A stretch of DNA of 64,000 nucleotides from Betaproteobacteria bacterium. GTDB lineage: Bacteria; Pseudomonadota; Gammaproteobacteria; Burkholderiales; UBA6910. The translations under genes and the position numbers were made by a program. Of this stretch, positions 8,802-17,100 are shown in pieces (within the stretch, counting starts at the first letter, position 1; every line of letters begins with the position of its first letter). Where the stretch lies: NCBI GenBank assembly GCA_016183615.1, contig JACPEG010000009.1:1-64000 (forward strand), given 5' to 3'. Below the pieces are notes generated by a model. That model saw only the letters and a program-made list of their open reading frames with translations. It was not told the origin of the DNA and searched no databases.

Positions 8802-10322
8802 ATGCATCCGAAAATCGAAGCCGTGATCGACAGATACGGCGTCACCGATGCCGCCCGCGCGTTTCTCGGGGAGGAGCACAAGCTCTACATTGACGGCGCC
8901 TTCGTCGAGGCCGCGTCAAAGGACCGCGTGCCGGTGATCGAACCGTCCACCGGCGAAACCCTGACCACCATCGCCGCCGCCGGCAAGGACGACGTGGACT
9001 GTGCGGTTGCGGCGGCGAACCGGGCCCTCGCGGGCGGCGACTGGGCCGGAATGAAATCCAGGGACCGACAGAGGATCCTGCTCCGCCTCGCCGACTTGAT
9101 CGAGGCGAACGCGCAGACCCTCGGCGAAATCGAGTCCCTGGACAATGGCAAGGCGCTGGGCCCCTGCGTCGAGATGGATATTCTCGGCGGCGCCGAACTG
9201 CTGCGCTACATGGCGGGCTTCGCCACCAAGATCGAAGGGGCGACGCGGGAGGTGTCGGCGCCAGGCAGTCACTTTGCCGCTACGCGCAAGGAACCGATTG
9301 GGGTTGTGGCAGCCATCGTGCCGTGGAACTGGCCGTTCAACATGGCGATGTGGAAAATCGCCGCGCCGCTCGCGGCCGGCTGCGCCATCGTGCTCAAGCC
9401 CGCGGAGCAAACCTCGCTGTCCATGCTCTATTTCATGAAACTGTGCGAGCGGGCCGGCCTGCCGAAAGGCGTGCTCAACCTTGTCACCGGGTCGGGGCGG
9501 GCGATCGGCGACCACCTTGTCGGCCATCCGGGGGTGTCCAAGGTGTCCTTCACCGGCTCCACCGAGGTTGGCCGCCGGGTCGGGGAGACGGCGGGCCGGG
9601 CACTCACTCCAGTGACGCTTGAACTTGGCGGCAAGTCGCCGATGCTGGTGTTCGCCGACGCCGATCTCGATGCCGTGGCGGCAAGCACCCGGTGGTCGGT
9701 GTTCTTCAATGCCGGGCAAGTGTGCTCCGCCGGTTCGCGCATTTATGCCCATCGGTCGGTATTCGAAAAGGCGGTCACGAAGATAAAACAGGTGGCCGAG
9801 GGGATGGTCATGGCGCCGGGGCTGGACCCCGCATGCGACATCGGGCCTGTCGTCTCGGCGAGCGCGAAAGCCAACATCGAAACGTATATCCGCAAAGGGG
9901 TGGCCGAAGGCGCCAGAATCGTGTGCGGCGGAGATGAAACGCCAGGCGACGGTTTCTTCGTGAAGCCTACCATCCTCACCGCCGACGACAACACCCTGTC
10001 GGTGGTGCAGGAGGAAATCTTCGGCCCGGTTGTCGTCATCCTGCCCTTTGACGAGGAAGCGGAAGCGGTCGCGCTTGCCAACGACAACCAATACGGCCTT
10101 GCCGCCAGCATCTGGACCCGCGACATTTCGCGGGCGTTGCGGCTGGTTCCCCGAATCAAGGCCGGCACGGTGTGGGTCAACGCCCATGACCTGATCGACA
10201 GCGCCATGCCCTTCGGCGGCTTCAAGAATTCCGGGTTCGGCAAGGATATGGGGCCAGAACAGCTGGATCATTTCCTCCGCACCAAGAGCGTATGGATTTC
10301 CGTTGCGGAAGGGGACGAATGA
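8802..10322 (+). CDS. Aldehyde dehydrogenase (candidate 4-guanidinobutyraldehyde dehydrogenase)
   Basis: This 506-residue NAD-dependent aldehyde dehydrogenase has PWNWPFNMAMWK, FTGSTEVGRR, LELGGKSP (catalytic-base Glu), NAGQVCSAGSR (nucleophilic Cys), EEIFGPVVV and FGGFKNSGFGKD. I place the start at ATG 8802, which has AGAGGA five bases upstream. An in-frame ATG at 8739 would overlap the preceding gene by 17 bp. The stop overlaps the next start as ATGA, so translation with the ureohydrolase is probably coupled. Sequence alone gives only the betaine/gamma-aminobutyraldehyde-type group. The guanidino substrate is inferred from the flanking genes. Confidence 0.78.
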   Translation: MHPKIEAVIDRYGVTDAARAFLGEEHKLYIDGAFVEAASKDRVPVIEPSTGETLTTIAAAGKDDVDCAVAAANRALAGGDWAGMKSRDRQRILLRLADLIEANAQTLGEIESLDNGKALGPCVEMDILGGAELLRYMAGFATKIEGATREVSAPGSHFAATRKEPIGVVAAIVPWNWPFNMAMWKIAAPLAAGCAIVLKPAEQTSLSMLYFMKLCERAGLPKGVLNLVTGSGRAIGDHLVGHPGVSKVSFTGSTEVGRRVGETAGRALTPVTLELGGKSPMLVFADADLDAVAASTRWSVFFNAGQVCSAGSRIYAHRSVFEKAVTKIKQVAEGMVMAPGLDPACDIGPVVSASAKANIETYIRKGVAEGARIVCGGDETPGDGFFVKPTILTADDNTLSVVQEEIFGPVVVILPFDEEAEAVALANDNQYGLAASIWTRDISRALRLVPRIKAGTVWVNAHDLIDSAMPFGGFKNSGFGKDMGPEQLDHFLRTKSVWISVAEGDE

Positions 10323-11350
10323 TGGATCAGGCGAAATTGGAGCGGCTCAGGGCGCTGTTCGGCGATGCCTCCGGCGGGGCGATCCACACGCCGCGGTTCC
10401 GCGAGGTGGCGGCGAGCCAGTTCCGGGGCAAGGTGCGGCAGAAACCCTATTCGGGCATCCCGACCCTGCTGGATGCGCCGCATCGGGAAGGGCCGGACGG
10501 GCTGGACGTCGCGCTCGTCGGCGTGCCGATGGATCTCGGCGTCACCAACCGTCCCGGCGCCCGCTTTGGCCCGCGCGCGGTGCGGACGATCGAGCGGATC
10601 GGCCCCTATCATCATGTGCTCGACGTGGTGCCTTTTGCGGTGCTCAAGGTGGCGGATCTCGGCGACGTGCCGTTTCGCTCCCGATTTTCCCTCGAAGAGT
10701 CGATCAAGGACATCGAAACCTTCTACAAGCAGATCGTGGCGGCCGGCGTCAGGCCCCTGTCCGTGGGCGGCGACCACTCGGTCACCTATCCCATCCTCAA
10801 GGCGGTCGGCGAGGCGCGGCCGGTCGGCATGGTGCATATCGACGCGCATTTCGACACCGCCGGCGAATACGAGAACACCAAGTTCCAGCATGGAGCGCCG
10901 TTCCGCCACGCCGTGCTGGACGGTGTGCTCGATCCCGAACGCTCGATCCAGATCGGTATTCGCGGCTCGGCGGAATATCTCGGCGAATTTTCTTATGAGA
11001 GCGGCATGACCGTGATCCATGCCGAGGAGTTCGCCCGCATGGGGGTTGACGCCGTGATCGAGAAGGCGCGTTCGGTCGTCGGCGAACAGCCCTTCTATAT
11101 CACCATCGACGTGGACGGCTTCGATCCGACCTTCGCCCCGGGCACCGGCACGCCCGAGGTTGGCGGCTTGCTGCCGCTTGAGGTGCAGACCCTGCTGCGC
11201 GGGCTCAAGGGCCTCGATGTCGTTGGCGGCGATGTGGTCGAAATCGCGCCCCAATACGACGCCAATACGACAACGGCCCATGTCGGCGCCCAGATGCTGT
11301 TTGAAATCATCAGCCTGATGGCGCTGGCGCCGCGCCCGGGCGGGAAATGA
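10319..11350 (+). CDS. Ureohydrolase, guanidinobutyrase/agmatinase type
   Basis: This 343-residue arginase-superfamily enzyme hydrolyses a guanidino group to urea plus an amine. All six expected Mn ligands are visible: H153 in GGDHS, D175/H177/D179 in HIDAHFD, and D264/D266 in TIDVDGFDP. SGAR-type NRPGARFGPRAVR and the APGTGTPEVGG loop are also present. The DTAGEY sequence after DAHFD and the approximately 340-residue length fit the guanidinobutyrase/guanidinopropionase branch better than arginase (family knowledge, moderate certainty). The start overlaps the aldehyde dehydrogenase stop by four bases. Together with GabT and GabD further on, it could feed GABA into the succinate pathway. Confidence 0.85.
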   Translation: MMDQAKLERLRALFGDASGGAIHTPRFREVAASQFRGKVRQKPYSGIPTLLDAPHREGPDGLDVALVGVPMDLGVTNRPGARFGPRAVRTIERIGPYHHVLDVVPFAVLKVADLGDVPFRSRFSLEESIKDIETFYKQIVAAGVRPLSVGGDHSVTYPILKAVGEARPVGMVHIDAHFDTAGEYENTKFQHGAPFRHAVLDGVLDPERSIQIGIRGSAEYLGEFSYESGMTVIHAEEFARMGVDAVIEKARSVVGEQPFYITIDVDGFDPTFAPGTGTPEVGGLLPLEVQTLLRGLKGLDVVGGDVVEIAPQYDANTTTAHVGAQMLFEIISLMALAPRPGGK

Positions 11351-11491
11351 CTTGGCGCGCTCCGGAATGAAGTGCAACACCCGACTTTCGGTGATGGGAA
11401 AACACTACAGCCGTCTGCGGATGGAAGAAGCAACGGGACTTGTCGTGGGTTGAACAACCCATTTTTTGGATGCGTTTTGGAGGATCCAGTC

Positions 11492-12262
11492 ATGGATACG
11501 TTCTCATTGAAGAACAAGAATGTCGTTATCACCGGAGGAACAGCGGGGATCGGCGCGGCTGTGGCCGCGCACTTTTCCAGCGCGGGTGCCGATGTCGTCA
11601 TTACCGGCCGGCGCGACTCGGCCAACGACGTCGCCGCGTCCATCGGGGCGCGCGCGGTGGCGATGGACGTGAGCGATCGGCTGTCGGTGGAAAGTGCAAT
11701 GCGCACCGCCGCCGCCATGCTCAATGGCCGAATCGATACGCTGGTTCTCAATGCCGGCATTGACCTGGCGGCCGGTAACATCGACGAGCTCGACGTCGAT
11801 ACTTTTCGCCGGGTGCTCGATACCAACCTGTTTGGTGTCGTCTATTGCCTGCGGGCGGGTCTGGCATTTATGCAGGCCGGGTCGAGTGTCATTGTCACCT
11901 CGTCGCCGGCGGGCGTGCTGCTGGCGCCCGGCATGTCTGCCTACAGCGTCAGCAAGGCGGCAGTCAACACGCTGGTCAAGCAATATGCGCTGGAACTCGG
12001 TCCGAAGGGAATTCGGATCAACGCGGTATTGCCAGGGCTGGTGGCGACAGAAATGCAGCAGGGATCGACCGGCAGCGATGAGCAGATCCTGTGCATGACG
12101 GTCAATGGCTGCATGCGCAAGCCCGCGGAGATGGCGCCGGTGTTCCAGTTTCTGGCCTGCGATGCGGCGGCGCCGGTCACCGGCACCATCTTGTCGGCCG
12201 ACGACGGGGTCAGTGCGGGAATCAGCCCCGGTCTGCTGTCGCGCGCGTTTGGCAATCCTTGA
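11492..12262 (+). CDS. Short-chain dehydrogenase/reductase
   Basis: This 256-residue classical SDR starts at ATG 11492 behind a strong GGAGGA. Motifs are TGGTAGIGAAVA for the cofactor, NAGID in place of NNAG, the catalytic Ser in SSPAG and Y-x3-K in YSVSKAAV. It is more distant from the other two SDRs of the cluster than they are from each other. The 141 bp upstream contain no gene. It is probably transcribed with the next SDR, 18 bp downstream. Substrate unknown. Confidence 0.83.
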   Translation: MDTFSLKNKNVVITGGTAGIGAAVAAHFSSAGADVVITGRRDSANDVAASIGARAVAMDVSDRLSVESAMRTAAAMLNGRIDTLVLNAGIDLAAGNIDELDVDTFRRVLDTNLFGVVYCLRAGLAFMQAGSSVIVTSSPAGVLLAPGMSAYSVSKAAVNTLVKQYALELGPKGIRINAVLPGLVATEMQQGSTGSDEQILCMTVNGCMRKPAEMAPVFQFLACDAAAPVTGTILSADDGVSAGISPGLLSRAFGNP

Positions 12263-12280
12263 ACGGGGAGGAAATGCAAA

Positions 12281-13078
12281 ATGGGTCTGCTCGACAATAA
12301 GGTCGCCGTTGTGACCGGGGCGGCCAAAGCCAATGGCATCGGTTTTGCGGCCTGCAAGGCGCTGGCCATGGCCGGTGCGGCGGTGGTAATTACCGATATC
12401 GACGCGCAACGGACGAACCTGGAGCAGCGGCGGGCGGACATCGAAGCGTTGGGGGGACGCGCGCTGGCGGCGACGCTCGACCTGGGCGATGCGGCGCAGG
12501 CCGATGCCTGTATCGCCCTCGCCGAAGAGGCATTCGGCGGTGTCGATATCGTTTTCAATAACGCTGGCCACCCCGGGGGAATGGGCCTTTTCCACGAGCT
12601 TGCGGACGAGGTCTGGCAGACCACCTGGGAGGTTAACGTGCTTGGCGCGCTGCGTGTGGTGCGCGCCGCATTGCCCGCGCTACGCCGCCGGGGCGGCGGC
12701 AGCATCATCAACAATGCGTCGCTGGCGGGACTGGGCGTGGTGGCGGGCATGAGCGCCTACACCACCAGCAAGTTTGCCGTGGTCGGCCTGACCAAGGCCA
12801 TGGCGGCAGAACTTGGCAAGCACAACATCCGCGTGAACGCCATTTGCCCCGGCATGGTGTGGACCGACATGGGCAGGCTGGAGGCGGAGGCGCTGTCAAT
12901 GGCCGGCGAAGCGGAGGCGGCCGCGAAAGCGCGCCTCGCGGAGGCGGTTCCCTTGGGACAACGCTGGGCGCAACCTGCCGAAGTCGGCGATGCCGTGCTT
13001 TATCTGGCGAGTGCGATGTCCAGTTATGTTACCGGGATTGCGCTGCCGGTCGCCGGCGGCCTCGCGCCCGGGCTGTAG
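12281..13078 (+). CDS. Short-chain dehydrogenase/reductase
   Basis: This 265-residue classical SDR has the cofactor motif TGAAKANGIGFAACKALA, NNAG, the active-site Ser in NNASLAG and YTTSKFAVVGLTKAMA with the Y-x3-K pair. The extended glycine motif and the TSKF-V-GLTKA segment match the SDR at 6208-7014, suggesting duplication within the region. It ends the second plus-strand run. The next 250 bp carry no gene but a series of hairpins. Confidence 0.85.
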   Translation: MGLLDNKVAVVTGAAKANGIGFAACKALAMAGAAVVITDIDAQRTNLEQRRADIEALGGRALAATLDLGDAAQADACIALAEEAFGGVDIVFNNAGHPGGMGLFHELADEVWQTTWEVNVLGALRVVRAALPALRRRGGGSIINNASLAGLGVVAGMSAYTTSKFAVVGLTKAMAAELGKHNIRVNAICPGMVWTDMGRLEAEALSMAGEAEAAAKARLAEAVPLGQRWAQPAEVGDAVLYLASAMSSYVTGIALPVAGGLAPGL

Positions 13079-13099
13079 AGCCGCGTCAACGCGAAGCCT

Positions 13100-13228
13100 C
13101 CGGCCTTCAGGCCGGTGCGGAGTTTGAATGCCCCGGCCTGAAGGCCGGGGTTTCAACCGTAGCAATTGGAGAGGGGATGCAAACCCCTTCCAAATTCATT
13201 CAGTGCGACAGGCCTGAAATCCTGTCGC
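13100..13228 (+). repeat. Four consecutive hairpins in an intergenic region
   Basis: Four inverted repeats follow one another. They are CCGGCC/GGCCGG with a TTCA loop (13100-13115), CCCCGGCC/GGCCGGGG with a TGAA loop (13131-13150), TTGGA-G-AGGGG/CCCCTTCCAA (13166-13193), and GCGACAGG/CCTGTCGC (13205-13228). The first two share the GGCCTGAAGGCC core. No coding sequence spans the block. It may stop transcription after the SDR pair, or be the end of a vanished palindromic mobile element such as a REP or IS200/IS605-type end. No T-run follows any stem, so a simple intrinsic terminator is not evident. Confidence 0.8.
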
Positions 13229-13331
13229 AAAGGCCGGGAATGTAGAAGTGCCCCAATGATGACTATATGAACAAGTGATATGCGCAGACCTTTACGGGGA
13301 AGCGATCATTCGTGAAAAAAAGGAGGAATGA

Positions 13332-14537
13332 ATGATGAATGACTTCGGCTTCGACCCACTCGACCCCGTCGTCTGGCAGAACCCATGGCCGTACTTTGCC
13401 CGCGGACGCGATGAGTTCCCGGCCTACCGTCACCAGGATACGCTGGCACGGTCGGTCTCCGTGTTCCGGCACGAGGACGTCTCCGCCATCCTCAAGGACT
13501 GGGAGACCTTCTCGAGCAGCAGCCCCGCGGATATGAACGAGGGCGGCCTCGGCGAGCTGGCATCGCTGATGGCGGAGGATCCGCCTGAGCACACCCGACT
13601 GCGGGACCACGTTCGCGGCGCCTTCAGTCTGGCGGCGGTGAAGGGCTACGCAGCGGCGATCGAGCGTTTGGCGGACGAGATCCTGGACGAGCTCCTGGAG
13701 CGCGGCACATTCGACGCCGCCGCCGACTATGCCGGCCAGCTCACGGCTCGCACGATTCTGACTGTCCTCGGGCTGCCCGCCTCCGACTGGCGCCGCATCA
13801 GGGAGTGGACGGTGAGGGGCGCGGCGAACGTCACCCGCTCCCATTTCGTGCGGGAGGCCGAACCGGAGGCGGACCGCAGCGTTGAAGCGATCTTCACCGA
13901 GATGGCGGCTTACTTGGACGGCTTCGTGCACCAGGCGGACGCGCTTCCGGACGGTTCGCTGCTGCGCTCGCTCGTGCAAGCGGCCCCGGGCGCTGACCGG
14001 CTGAGCCCGCGCGAGCTGCGCGCGCTGGCAGCGCTCACGCTCCTGGCCGGCAACGAGACCACGACGACGCTCCTCGCGGGCGCCGTGCTCACACTCGAAC
14101 AGCGACCCAACCAGGCGCGCGCACTGCGCGCCGAGCCGGAGCTCGCCGCCAGCGCGGTCGAGGAGACGCTCCGCTTTCGCCCGCCGGTGCCGGCGCTTCC
14201 GCGCCGAGCGACCCGCAACCTGACCCTGCACGGCGTCGAGATCGCCAAAGACGACAATATCGTCGTCTGGCTCGCGTCGGCCAACCGGGACCAGCGCGTG
14301 TTCTCCGAAGCCGACCAGTTCGATATCCGGCGAGGGCTAAGCCCCCAGGCCATCTCCTTCGGCCGCGGCGTGCACACCTGCCTGGGCATGCCGCTCGCCC
14401 GGCTCGAGGGGCGCATCGGGCTGGAGCGTCTCTACCGGCGAACGCGCGCGATCGAGCTGCTCGAGCCAAGTCCGCCACTCGTGCTCGCGCCCGGCGTGTA
14501 CGCGTTCGAACGCCTCCCCGTGCGGGTAACGCCGTAA
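13332..14537 (+). CDS. Cytochrome P450 monooxygenase
   Basis: This 401-residue bacterial class I P450 starts at ATG 13332 after AGGAGG. The I-helix carries LLAGNETTTTLL (acid/alcohol pair for oxygen activation), the K-helix has EETLR (ExxR), and the heme loop FGRGVHTCLGMPLAR holds the axial ligand C350. DPPEHTRLR near residue 85 is a typical P450 signature. Its stop overlaps the start of a ferredoxin gene by one base, so the electron donor is encoded with it. No ferredoxin reductase is seen in the window. Substrate unknown. It is separated from the upstream SDRs by the hairpin block and may be a separate acquisition. Confidence 0.92.
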   Translation: MMNDFGFDPLDPVVWQNPWPYFARGRDEFPAYRHQDTLARSVSVFRHEDVSAILKDWETFSSSSPADMNEGGLGELASLMAEDPPEHTRLRDHVRGAFSLAAVKGYAAAIERLADEILDELLERGTFDAAADYAGQLTARTILTVLGLPASDWRRIREWTVRGAANVTRSHFVREAEPEADRSVEAIFTEMAAYLDGFVHQADALPDGSLLRSLVQAAPGADRLSPRELRALAALTLLAGNETTTTLLAGAVLTLEQRPNQARALRAEPELAASAVEETLRFRPPVPALPRRATRNLTLHGVEIAKDDNIVVWLASANRDQRVFSEADQFDIRRGLSPQAISFGRGVHTCLGMPLARLEGRIGLERLYRRTRAIELLEPSPPLVLAPGVYAFERLPVRVTP

Positions 14538-14788
14538 TGAGCGCCGCCGACGAACCGGGCAGGGGGCTGCGCGTGATTGTCGACCCAGGCGTATGCCTGG
14601 GTGGCGGTCAGTGCGAGCTCATCTGCCCAGATGTCTTCGAGGTCAGCTACGTCTCCCGGGTGAGGGTGGAGCACGTTGATCCGCTCCACGCGGACGCCGT
14701 ACGCACGGCCGCTGATGCGTGTCCAAGCGGCGCAATCCGCATCCTCGACGGCGACATGGCGAAAGGAGGGGGAGAGCCGCGGACGTGA
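14537..14788 (+). CDS. Small P450-associated ferredoxin
   Basis: This 83-residue protein has the single-cluster pattern C-x5-C-x3-C near residue 18 and a distal ACPSGAI motif. It matches the [3Fe-4S]-type ferredoxins that commonly accompany bacterial P450 genes. The position between the first and third cysteines where a [4Fe-4S] ferredoxin would have another Cys is Gly. The one-base overlap with the P450 gene implies translational coupling and service as its electron donor in the cytoplasm. Confidence 0.85.
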   Translation: MSAADEPGRGLRVIVDPGVCLGGGQCELICPDVFEVSYVSRVRVEHVDPLHADAVRTAADACPSGAIRILDGDMAKGGGEPRT

Positions 14789-14885
14789 CGAATGCGGCCG
14801 CTCTCGAGACGAAGAGCGGCCGCACGCCCGGATTGTAGGGCCGTCTCGACGGCGCATCCTGACCAACTTTAAGACAACACAAATC

Positions 14886-15488
14886 ATGCATCTCAAAACT
14901 GTGTACAAAGAAAAACCCGTCCCGATGCAGGACTTTGATGGCCAGCACCACATCAAGCTATTGAACGAAGTGTTGGGCACGCTGACCGACCCGCGCCGAA
15001 GGCAGATCATGCAGAACACGATCGAGCACTTGACCACCCTGGGCAGCGGCCACTACGCGGAGCTGATGGCGGCCTGCTCCAGAGAGAGACAGTCCTATTA
15101 TTCCTGGGGCAGAGGCGATCCCCTGCCTGGCACAAATCCGCAGAGCTATGAAGAGCTGGAAGCCTATTACAAGTATGTGGTGGATTCCAGGGCCTGGATG
15201 GTGCATGCCGAACTCGACAAGATCATCGTCGGCGATGACGAGATTGTACTGGACGGCGTGCTTCACCAGCTGTGTCCGACGGAGCTGATCGAACCAATGT
15301 TCGGCATCCAGGTGGATACCGCCTACCGCGCCTACCAGATGACCAAGCGCATGTGCATGATTTTCATGTTCGACGAGGACGGCATCGGCTGTGGCGCACA
15401 CGCTTATTACAACGGCCCGACCTCGGCAAAAGACCTGACGCCGGTTGCGGACCAGTACCTGCCGGACATATTCCGGCCCGTCGCCTGA
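14886..15488 (+). CDS. NTF2/SnoaL-like protein of unknown function
   Basis: This approximately 200-residue protein has the mixed alpha/beta pattern and aromatic pocket residues (for example YKYVVDSRAWMVHAELD and ACGAHAYYNGP-like segments) expected of the SnoaL/NTF2 superfamily. That family includes small isomerases, cyclases and hydratases, but no specific catalytic residues can be assigned. No clear ribosome site precedes ATG 14886, and ATG 14925 is an alternative start. It lies after the P450-ferredoxin pair and before the first aminotransferase. It may act on the P450 product (inference). Confidence 0.55.
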   Translation: MHLKTVYKEKPVPMQDFDGQHHIKLLNEVLGTLTDPRRRQIMQNTIEHLTTLGSGHYAELMAACSRERQSYYSWGRGDPLPGTNPQSYEELEAYYKYVVDSRAWMVHAELDKIIVGDDEIVLDGVLHQLCPTELIEPMFGIQVDTAYRAYQMTKRMCMIFMFDEDGIGCGAHAYYNGPTSAKDLTPVADQYLPDIFRPVA

Positions 15489-15602
15489 GGGCGGAGTTCG
15501 CGTTTCGGCCATCGGCAGACCACGTCACACCAGCGACCATGCGCGTAGCGCAGTTTGCGGTAGCACTCAAAACGGGTAGTAACGAAGGAAGTAATAGGAG
15601 CA

Positions 15603-16931
15603 ATGACCAAATTGAGCAAAGCGGCGTCGATCAGGCACTTCGAGCAAGCGCGTCGATATATTCCTGGCGGCATACAGAGTAACTATCGAAAAGATGCGAG
15701 TTATCTGCCCACCTATATTTCGCACGGGCGCAATGCCCGGCTATTCGATATCGACGGCAATGAATACATCGACTATTCCCTGAGCTACGGGCCGTCGATC
15801 CTTGGTCACAGCAGCGAAGCTTTGCAAACGGCAATAGTCGCGCAGGCAAAGGAGATGTACAGCAATGAACTCAATGTGCTGGAACTGGAGGCTGCAAAGA
15901 AAATAGTCCAGCACGTGCCCTGCGCGGAGTTGGTGCGCTTCGCCTGCAGCGGCACGGAGGCGAACTTCAATGCGCTGCGCGTGGCGCGCGCCTACACCGG
16001 CCGCAACATGGTGGTGCGCTTTAACGGACACTACAACGGCAGCCTGGACTCCCTGATCGGCGGTGTCGTGAGCGACCCCGGCAACCCCGTCCCCGGTGAC
16101 GGGGAAAGGGAAGACGATCTGTTTTCGGTAATGGGCAATACCAGGGGGCGCGCGGCGCACGCGTTTCATGACAGCTACATGATCGAATGGAACGATCTGT
16201 CCGCTCTGGAAGCGCTGCTGGCGAAGTACGGCGCCAGCATTGCGGCGGTCTACATGGAGCCCGTGATGGTCAACATGCACGGCTGCATGCCCGAACCCGG
16301 CTATCTGGAGGGGGTCAGGCAGTTGTGCGATGACTACGGGGTCGTGCTGATTTTTGATGAGGTCATCACCGGATTCAGGATCGGCCTCGGCGGGGCGCAG
16401 GCCCACTTTGGCGTTACGCCCGACCTCTCCACCTTCGCCAAGGCGCTCGGCGGGGGATTTCCCGTATCCGCCTTCTGCGGCAAGCGCGAAATCATGGATG
16501 CCATCACCCGTACCGACGTGATCGCCGCCGGCACCTATAACGGCCATCCTTTGGCGATGGCAGCCGTCATTGCGACCATCAAAGAGCTGGAGCGCGACAA
16601 CGGCGCTGTGTACGCCAAGATGTACCGCTTGGGCAATCAGCTGGCCGAAGGCCTGCGCGAATTGTTTGCCTGCCATGAACCACGCTTTATCCTGCAGGGA
16701 TTTCCGACCTGCTGGACCATGGCGTGGTCGGAATCGGGTCGAATTCGCAACCAGAGTGATGCCCTTGGCGACGGCTTGCTGGATGTCCTGGCCTTTTCAA
16801 AGCTGCTGAATCAGCACGGCATTATGGTGCAAACCCGCTTCTGTCTGTCAGCGGCCCACGTGCCAGCCGATATCGAGGAGACGCTACAGCGTGCGGAGGC
16901 AGCGCTGAAGGAATTTGTTGCGGGCCGATAG
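15603..16931 (+). CDS. Class III aminotransferase, glutamate-1-semialdehyde-mutase-like
   Basis: This 442-residue PLP enzyme has CSGTEANFNALRVARA, IFDEVITGFR (D252 to the PLP nitrogen) and TFAKALGGGFP with the Schiff-base Lys K280. The overall layout follows the glutamate-1-semialdehyde aminomutase branch. However, the N-terminal PGGIQSNYRK and the catabolic surroundings argue against the heme-pathway HemL. Related proteins act on varied amino donors. It could supply the transamination that makes a 2-keto acid for the thiamine-diphosphate enzyme, but this is inference. AGGAAGTAATAGGAGC precedes the ATG. Confidence 0.8.
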   Translation: MTKLSKAASIRHFEQARRYIPGGIQSNYRKDASYLPTYISHGRNARLFDIDGNEYIDYSLSYGPSILGHSSEALQTAIVAQAKEMYSNELNVLELEAAKKIVQHVPCAELVRFACSGTEANFNALRVARAYTGRNMVVRFNGHYNGSLDSLIGGVVSDPGNPVPGDGEREDDLFSVMGNTRGRAAHAFHDSYMIEWNDLSALEALLAKYGASIAAVYMEPVMVNMHGCMPEPGYLEGVRQLCDDYGVVLIFDEVITGFRIGLGGAQAHFGVTPDLSTFAKALGGGFPVSAFCGKREIMDAITRTDVIAAGTYNGHPLAMAAVIATIKELERDNGAVYAKMYRLGNQLAEGLRELFACHEPRFILQGFPTCWTMAWSESGRIRNQSDALGDGLLDVLAFSKLLNQHGIMVQTRFCLSAAHVPADIEETLQRAEAALKEFVAGR

Positions 16932-17100
16932 TGATTTGAAATCCTTGGCCCGATGGCGCTGGCGCCACGGCCGTGATATCCCTTGTCAAAAGAGGGGTTT
17001 TGTGATGTTGAAAACCACGTTTCTGGTGAAACAATGACTATCTGGAAATCGAATGAATGCGCATGGGCGGCTTTTGAGACGGGTACGGAGGAATAGCACT

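Noticed and set aside
7031-14788. Resemblance to clavulanic-acid genes (ThDP enzyme, amidinohydrolase, SDR, P450, ferredoxin)
   Set aside because: No beta-lactam synthetase, clavaminate synthase or ornithine acetyltransferase is present, and the ThDP-ALDH-ureohydrolase order is explained better by guanidino catabolism.
15603-16931. Assignment as heme-pathway hemL
   Set aside because: The N-terminal motif differs from HemL and the surroundings are catabolic; only family membership is claimed.
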